A stretch of DNA of 64,000 nucleotides from Nemophila menziesii (taxonomy: Eukaryota; Streptophyta; Magnoliopsida; Boraginales; Hydrophyllaceae): contig JARWIR010000015.1 in NCBI GenBank assembly GCA_029959085.1, positions 6,385,017-6,449,016 on the forward strand, read 5' to 3'. Shown here piece by piece: positions 59,320 through 64,000 of the stretch. Both the position numbers and the translations under genes were made by a program. How positions within the stretch are numbered: the stretch's first letter is position 1; every line of letters begins with the position of its first letter. Below the pieces are notes generated by a model. That model saw only the letters and a list, made by a program, of their open reading frames with translations. It searched no databases and was not told the DNA's origin.

Positions 59320-60886
59320 AGATCCTTCGAGGATGGATAAATGATCAGCTACTTGATTCTCGCATCCCTTTCGGTATCAAATATCTATGTCAAACTCTTG
59401 TAGCAATAGTACCCATCTAATAAGACGCGACTTAGCATCATTCTTTGCCATAAGATACTTAATTGCTGAATGATCCATGTATACAATAGTTTTTATTCCA
59501 AGCAGATAGGAACATTATTTATCGAAAGCATATACCACAGCTAATAACTCTTTCTCTGTTACTATATAATTTAATTGGGAAGCATTAAAGGTCTTACTTG
59601 CATAATAAATTGTATGTAATATCTTCTCTTTTCTTTGGCATAACACAATACCCATTGCGTGATCACTTGCATCGCACATAAGTTCAAACGGAGCGTTCCA
59701 ATCCGGAGGTATGACAATCGGTGTGGAGACGAGTCTCTCTTAAATCTTCAAAAATGCATTAAGAAATTCGTCATTAATATTTAAAGGAGTATCCTTTTCA
59801 AGTAAAGAGCAAAGCGGTTTGGATATCTTGGAGAAATATTTAATAAATCTTCGATAGAATCCCGCTTGACCCAATAAACTTCTCAGTACTTCCATAGAAA
59901 TTGGAGGTGGTAAGGTTTTTATAACTTTAATTTTAGCACGATCAACCTCCAATCCTGCACTCGAAACTCTATGTCCCAACACGATCCCTTCTCAAACCAT
60001 GAAGTGGCATTTTTCCCAATTAAGCACAAGATCTGTTTCTTTACATCACAAGAGTACCTTTTCAATATTGTTGAGGCACTCATCAAAACTATCTCCAAAT
60101 ACCGAAAAACCATCCATATAAAATTCCAAGTATTTATCAATCATGTCCCAAAATATTGCCATCATACACCTCTGGAACGTGGTAGGTTCATTGCATAAAC
60201 CAACGACATCCTACTATAATCAAAGGTGTCAAACGAACAAGTAAAAGTTGTCTTCTTTTAATCAGCAGTATCTACACAAATTTTAAATTAGCCTGAATAT
60301 CCGTCAAGAAAACAATAATACTATCTCCCTGCGAGTTTGTCTAGCATCTGATCAATGAACGGTAGAGGGAATTGATCTTTCTGTGTAGCTCTGTTGAGCT
60401 TGCGGTAATCCATGCATACTCTCCACCCCATAACTGTTCTTGATGAAACGGCTTCGTTTTGATCATTTAGAATGGTAGTGATACCTCATTTCTTTGGGAC
60501 ACAATGCACTGGACTAACCAATCACTGCTTGCAATCGGAAAGATAATAACCGCATCTAATAACTTAATTACCTCTTTCCTTACCACCTCTTTCATTGCTG
60601 GCATAAGTCTTCTTTGACCCTCTATTGATCGCCTTCCTTCCTTCTCAAGAATAATCTTATGTATGAAAATGGCATGACTAATTCCCTTTATATCAAAAAT
60701 AGTCCAACCAATTGCTTCTTTGTTAGCGCAAAGCACGCGTAGTAGCTTATCTTCTTGAGGACCTGCAAGGTTAGCAGAAATAATAACCGGCAAAGTGTTG
60801 TTCATACCTAAATATGCATAACGCAGATGGTCTAGAAGTTGATTTTCTTTGAGAACAGGTAGACATATGATACTTGGTTTCTTCAT
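59320..60886 (-). pseudogene. Reverse transcriptase and RNase H of element 2
   Basis: RT start region near 60,886-60,500 (KEVVRKEVIKLLDAVIIFPI). The catalytic box reads YMDG at 60,120-60,109 instead of Y-M-D-D, so an active-site Asp is lost. The RT/RNase H junction reads LGHRVSSAGLEVDRAKI (59,980) and FYRRFIKYFSKISKPL. RNase H remains follow to about 59,320. Several stops and frame changes. Confidence 0.7.
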
Positions 60887-61141
60887 TGGTTCAATGTCTC
60901 CTGATTCATGAAGTTGTTCTCAAATTTCTCTTGGCCTACCATCGACTGAGTCTAATGCTGCAGCTTCGTCAGCTAAATCGTCATATATCTCTAGAGATTC
61001 AAGTGCCAAGGCTATTGTTAAAGTGTCATCAAGCTAGATTCATTGAAAACTTCTTGCGTGATTTTGCTCATGACATCTATCTTTAAGCATTCATCTTTTG
61101 TATCTGGATATTTTATAGCCTTGAACACATTGAATCGTACC
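60887..61141 (-). other. Linker between protease and RT (element 2)
   Basis: Degraded pol sequence with stops in all frames; no domain was assigned. Confidence 0.4.
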
Positions 61142-61860
61142 TATTCGTCTTGGACCCTCATGATCAATTTACCATTCTCAACATCTATTAGTGTACGCCT
61201 CGTGGCTAAGAATGGTCTACCCAAGATGATGGGGACATTCTTATCCGCGTCGTAGTCAAGAATAATAAAATCACAAGGAAATATAAAACTACCAGCTTTA
61301 ACTAAAACATCTTCAATTTTACCTACTGGTTGGGAGAGGGAGTGATCCGCCATTTGTAATAATACTAAAGTAGGTACTACCTCTCCTATGTTGAGCTTCT
61401 CGAAAAGGGGCTTAGGTATGAGATTGATACTTGCGCCTAGATCACATAATGCTTTCCTGGTCCATCCTTCACCAATAGCAATGGATATTGTAAAACTTCT
61501 GGGATCTTGCAGCTTCGGTGGAAACTTGCTTTGATAGACACTCCTCTGGTAATCCAATCACCTCCCTAGTTTCTAAACTTCGTTTGTTAGAGAAAATGTC
61601 TTTCATGAATTTCAAATATTTTGGCATCCTTCTGAGAGCTTCTACAAATGGTATATTAATATCTAGCTTGCTCACCATGTCAAGGAATATCTTAAATTCT
61701 TTTTCAGTGGTCTTGTTTTTGACACGTGATCGGAATGGTGGAGGAGGACGTGTATTGTTTACCACTGAGCTTTTCTTCATTTCAGGTTCCTTCTCTGGGA
61801 CACTCTTTGGTTCAATTACCAATTCGACTATATCTTCAATTGTTTCTTCAACCACTTTAG
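61141..61860 (-). pseudogene. gag-protease linker and protease of element 2
   Basis: From about 61,855 an acidic linker, a conserved block (KFLDM-like: MVSKLDINIPFVEALRRMPK, near 61,680) and the aspartic protease CDLGASINLIPKPLFEKL (61,440-61,385), ending VPIILGRPFLATRRTLIDV (61,235-61,180). A frameshift lies near 61,470-61,560. The protease shows D-L-G-A, as in active enzymes. Confidence 0.7.
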
Positions 61861-62099
61861 GAATAGGGGTTGTGTCTGTTTCTTCTACTCTAGGTGAACG
61901 TAATTGTTTTCCACTTCTTAATCAATTACATGACAAGCATCGTCTCCAGGAGCAATGGTATCACTTGGGAGTTTCCCTTTTGGCCTGTTCTGGAGTGTAC
62001 TCACCATTTGTTAGAGGGTATGCTCAAGATTTTTGATTACCTTTGATTGCGTTTGGAATCTTTTATAACTTATTTTCATGTTTTCTTCAAACAGTCCCA

Positions 62100-63200
62100 T
62101 AAGTTCTACTATACTCGGGTCCAAACTCGAAGGTTGTTCTTGTGTAACTTGTTGCGTTGAATACATGGGTGATTCTTGATAATATCCTTCATAATTCGGC
62201 GTTGGTTGATAGATAGGTTGTGGTGGATAATAAGGTTGAGGTCGGGTTTGATAATAGTTACCTTGATTTGCGACCCAATTCTAATTCTGTGGGGAATAAT
62301 AATTAGCTTGATGTCCTTGAGGATGATAATAACCATTCGATTAATGGTTTCTTTGATGAGATACGAAGGAAATCGAAGCTGGATTATTAACGCAATTTTC
62401 CCACGAATGATTTCTTGCTCCACAACCAGGACATGAAGGTATAGTGTATACTAGATTAACTTGAGCTATTGAACGTGCTTGTTCTTGTAATTCGTTGAGA
62501 TGTTGGTTTAATCCTTCGATCCTTAGAGCTTCTAAGGTATCTTCTTCTTTTTCTAATTCTAAAGGACAACTTCTCTCGGTATCCAGAACTCTTTCCATAA
62601 TAGTATGAGCTTCTCTTCAGGATCTAACAACACAAAACTTCCATCTCCTAATATACCTTCTTTTGCCTTGGACTCGCTGTTGAGTCCTCCATAGAACATG
62701 GTAAAATGATATTTGGGCGAGGAGACGTGGAATGGACACCTTACTTTCTTCTCATTAAAACGTAACCATGCTTCACCAACACTTTCCCCTTCTTCTTGCA
62801 TAAATTTTTCAAACTCAAGCATGTCTTTTAAGCTTCTACTAACCAGATAGAATTGGTATAGGAATTTGGCTTGGAGTTTATCCCAATCTATAATTAAATC
62901 AGGGTTTTGGAAATTATACCAATCACTTGCACTTCCGGTTAAAAAGAATTGGAAAATAATATAGTACATATGTTCCTGTGTAACGCCTTTGATGATGTAG
63001 GCATCACAAATCTGCATGAATTTCTAGACATATCGAACCAGATCTTGTTGTGCAGCACCACTAAATTCTCCATGACTCGCAAACTGTGCTATCATGCCTG
63101 GATCAGGTCAAAATTTAGTGGCTTGGATTTCTGGAGTGCGGATTCCTCTGGGTTGCACTCTGAATGAGATGGTAAGATCAAGATTTCTTGGACTCTCCAT
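62100..63200 (-). pseudogene. gag of element 2
   Basis: Probable start at the ATG at 63,200 (MESPRNLDLTISFRV). Gag core: FMQICDAYIIKGVTQEHMY, FQFFLTGSASDWY, EEGESVGEAWLRFNEKK. Zinc knuckle CPGCGARNHSWENC (CX2CX4HX4C) near 62,430-62,390, then a Gln/Tyr-rich tail to about 62,110. Stops and shifts near 63,105, 63,030 and 62,600. Homologous to the gag at 17,610. Confidence 0.7.
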
Positions 63201-63298
63201 CTGAATAATCTGAAAATAAAAAAACTAAAAACAAAACCGTGAAATAGAACTAACTGAAATAAAATCACTAAATAAATGCACAAGGACCAAAGATGTAG

Positions 63299-63316
63299 TT
63301 CCCGGCAGCGGCGTCA
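63299..63316 (-). other. Primer binding site of element 2
   Basis: Minus strand TGACGCCGCTGCCGGGAA, six bases inside the 5' LTR. tRNA-Asp type as at 17,367, with its own substitutions. Confidence 0.6.
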
Positions 63317-63322
63317 AAAACT

Positions 63323-64000
63323 TGGTGTCAGCTAAGGTGTGATAAAAATAGGATATAAATAATGCAACTAACACCCTAGCCTAAACACGTTACTCACTGC
63401 AAGTATCACAGATCATATGCAAGTTTTAATGATAAACAGAATTCGTTCCTTAGAGATTATGAAAGTTAGAGAGAACTTATGCAAATATCAAGTGCAAATA
63501 AGAAAACTAGAAGAACAATACGCAAGAAATAAATGACAAAGAATTTTTGTTTGGTTTTTAGATAAGAAAAATTGACTATATAAATTAAACACAGGAAAAT
63601 AAATAAGAGAATAAGATAGTATGAGAGTTTAGCTCGAGAGGTAGTAAGTAATCCTCACTAGTCTTGTAAGGGAGAATTCTGTAATATGAAATAGACAGGA
63701 TTCTAAATTCCTCCTAACCCCCTTCCGAGTGGACTTAAGAGGCGACCTAACAATTGCCAGGGGATTTAAATAAGGTGCTCCTGCGCCACTGGTTCCTAGA
63801 TGAGACGGTCCTGCATAATGATCGGTGGTGAAATAACAAACCCTAATTACTATCATAGTTAGGCAAGCCCTTCCGGATCACTACCGCACACTAGACATTT
63901 ATGTGGTGTTTCAATAAATAGACACCCCTTCCGGGTGACCATCTAACTACTATTAAGGTAATCCTATACGTTATACACCTCAAGAACTACAAACAATAAA
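63323..64000 (-). repeat. 5' LTR of element 2, partial (window edge)
   Basis: Starts TGGTGTCAGCTAAGG at 63,323 and follows the LTR at 53,370 base for base over long stretches (for example GAGACGGTCCTGCATAATGA at 63,804 and about 53,790). It contains an insertion-like difference around 63,690-63,780. The other end lies outside the window. Confidence 0.8.

Larger units (their letters stand above)
53370..64000 (-). mobile_element. Athila-type Ty3/Gypsy element 2, nearly full length, decayed
   Basis: Minus-strand order from 64,000 down: 5' LTR (63,323 onward, cut by the window edge), primer binding site, gag, protease, reverse transcriptase/RNase H, integrase, SINE insertion, palindrome island, extra ORF remnant, long non-coding region, polypurine side (54,835) and 3' LTR (53,370-54,834). 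The interior is about 8.5 kb. All genes carry stops or shifts. It sits inside element 3, a member of the same family. Confidence 0.8.

Overview
This window looks like nuclear DNA of a flowering plant, probably a eudicot. It is very AT-rich, its genes have short GT-AG introns, and transposable elements of every major plant class are nested in one another (Athila-type Ty3/Gypsy, Copia, L1-type LINE, tRNA-derived SINEs, CACTA, and a Mutator-like element with long terminal inverted repeats). No conserved host housekeeping gene is present apart from a retroposed fragment of succinate-semialdehyde dehydrogenase.

Region 1 (1-16,510) is a tandem array on the minus strand of multi-exon genes with an N-terminal DUF1985-like domain. 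There are two types. Type 1 (A 763-4,523 and B 11,568-15,276) has five coding exons, every intron in phase 0, a long coiled-coil exon and a last exon related to the Ulp1/C48 SUMO-protease fold. Type 2 (C 7,173-9,855) has a related N-terminal domain and acidic coiled-coil exons but no protease exon. DNA around A (1-5,550) realigns around B (10,740-16,510), so the array repeats as a [type 1 + type 2] unit of about 10.7 kb. A fourth, decayed type 2 copy (D, 46,249-48,856) lies on the plus strand behind the transposon island. It still has a protease exon, with a broken triad. The genes resemble the DUF1985/ULP-like (KAONASHI and VANC-related) genes carried by plant Mutator-like elements, but no Mutator transposase is visible.

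The most unusual signal is a pair of short palindromes scattered only through the non-coding parts of these four loci: GTACTTG-nn-CAAGTAC, and AGTTnTGGGAA-n-TTCCCAnAACT. They sit in the same places (5'UTR intron, intron 2, 3' flank) in genes whose proteins differ greatly. In D the first palindrome reads GTAGTTG-nn-CAACTAC: both arms changed together. This layout resembles the target-motif clusters of the VANC anti-silencing proteins of Arabidopsis VANDAL transposons.

Region 2 (16,510-45,230) is a transposon island: a deleted Athila-type element lacking reverse transcriptase (about 16,620-23,850), a 40-bp minisatellite rich in W-boxes, a CACTA element with a broken TNP-type gene (about 24,630-28,807), a LINE 3' end, two GC-rich low-complexity stretches, a long-TIR Mutator-like element (about 34,010-37,380) holding a small SINE, and a decayed L1 LINE (about 38,800-45,230) holding a processed pseudogene of succinate-semialdehyde dehydrogenase with perfect 14-bp target-site duplications. 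Region 3 (48,865-64,000) has a Copia remnant, then two Athila-type elements of one family nested in each other in minus orientation, one carrying a SINE. Both Athila copies that keep the area downstream of integrase show an island of TGCGGTATACCGCA-like palindromes just upstream of a TATA box and an extra ORF.

The proteins were recognised by eye from motifs. Transposon boundaries are approximate unless exact duplications are given.
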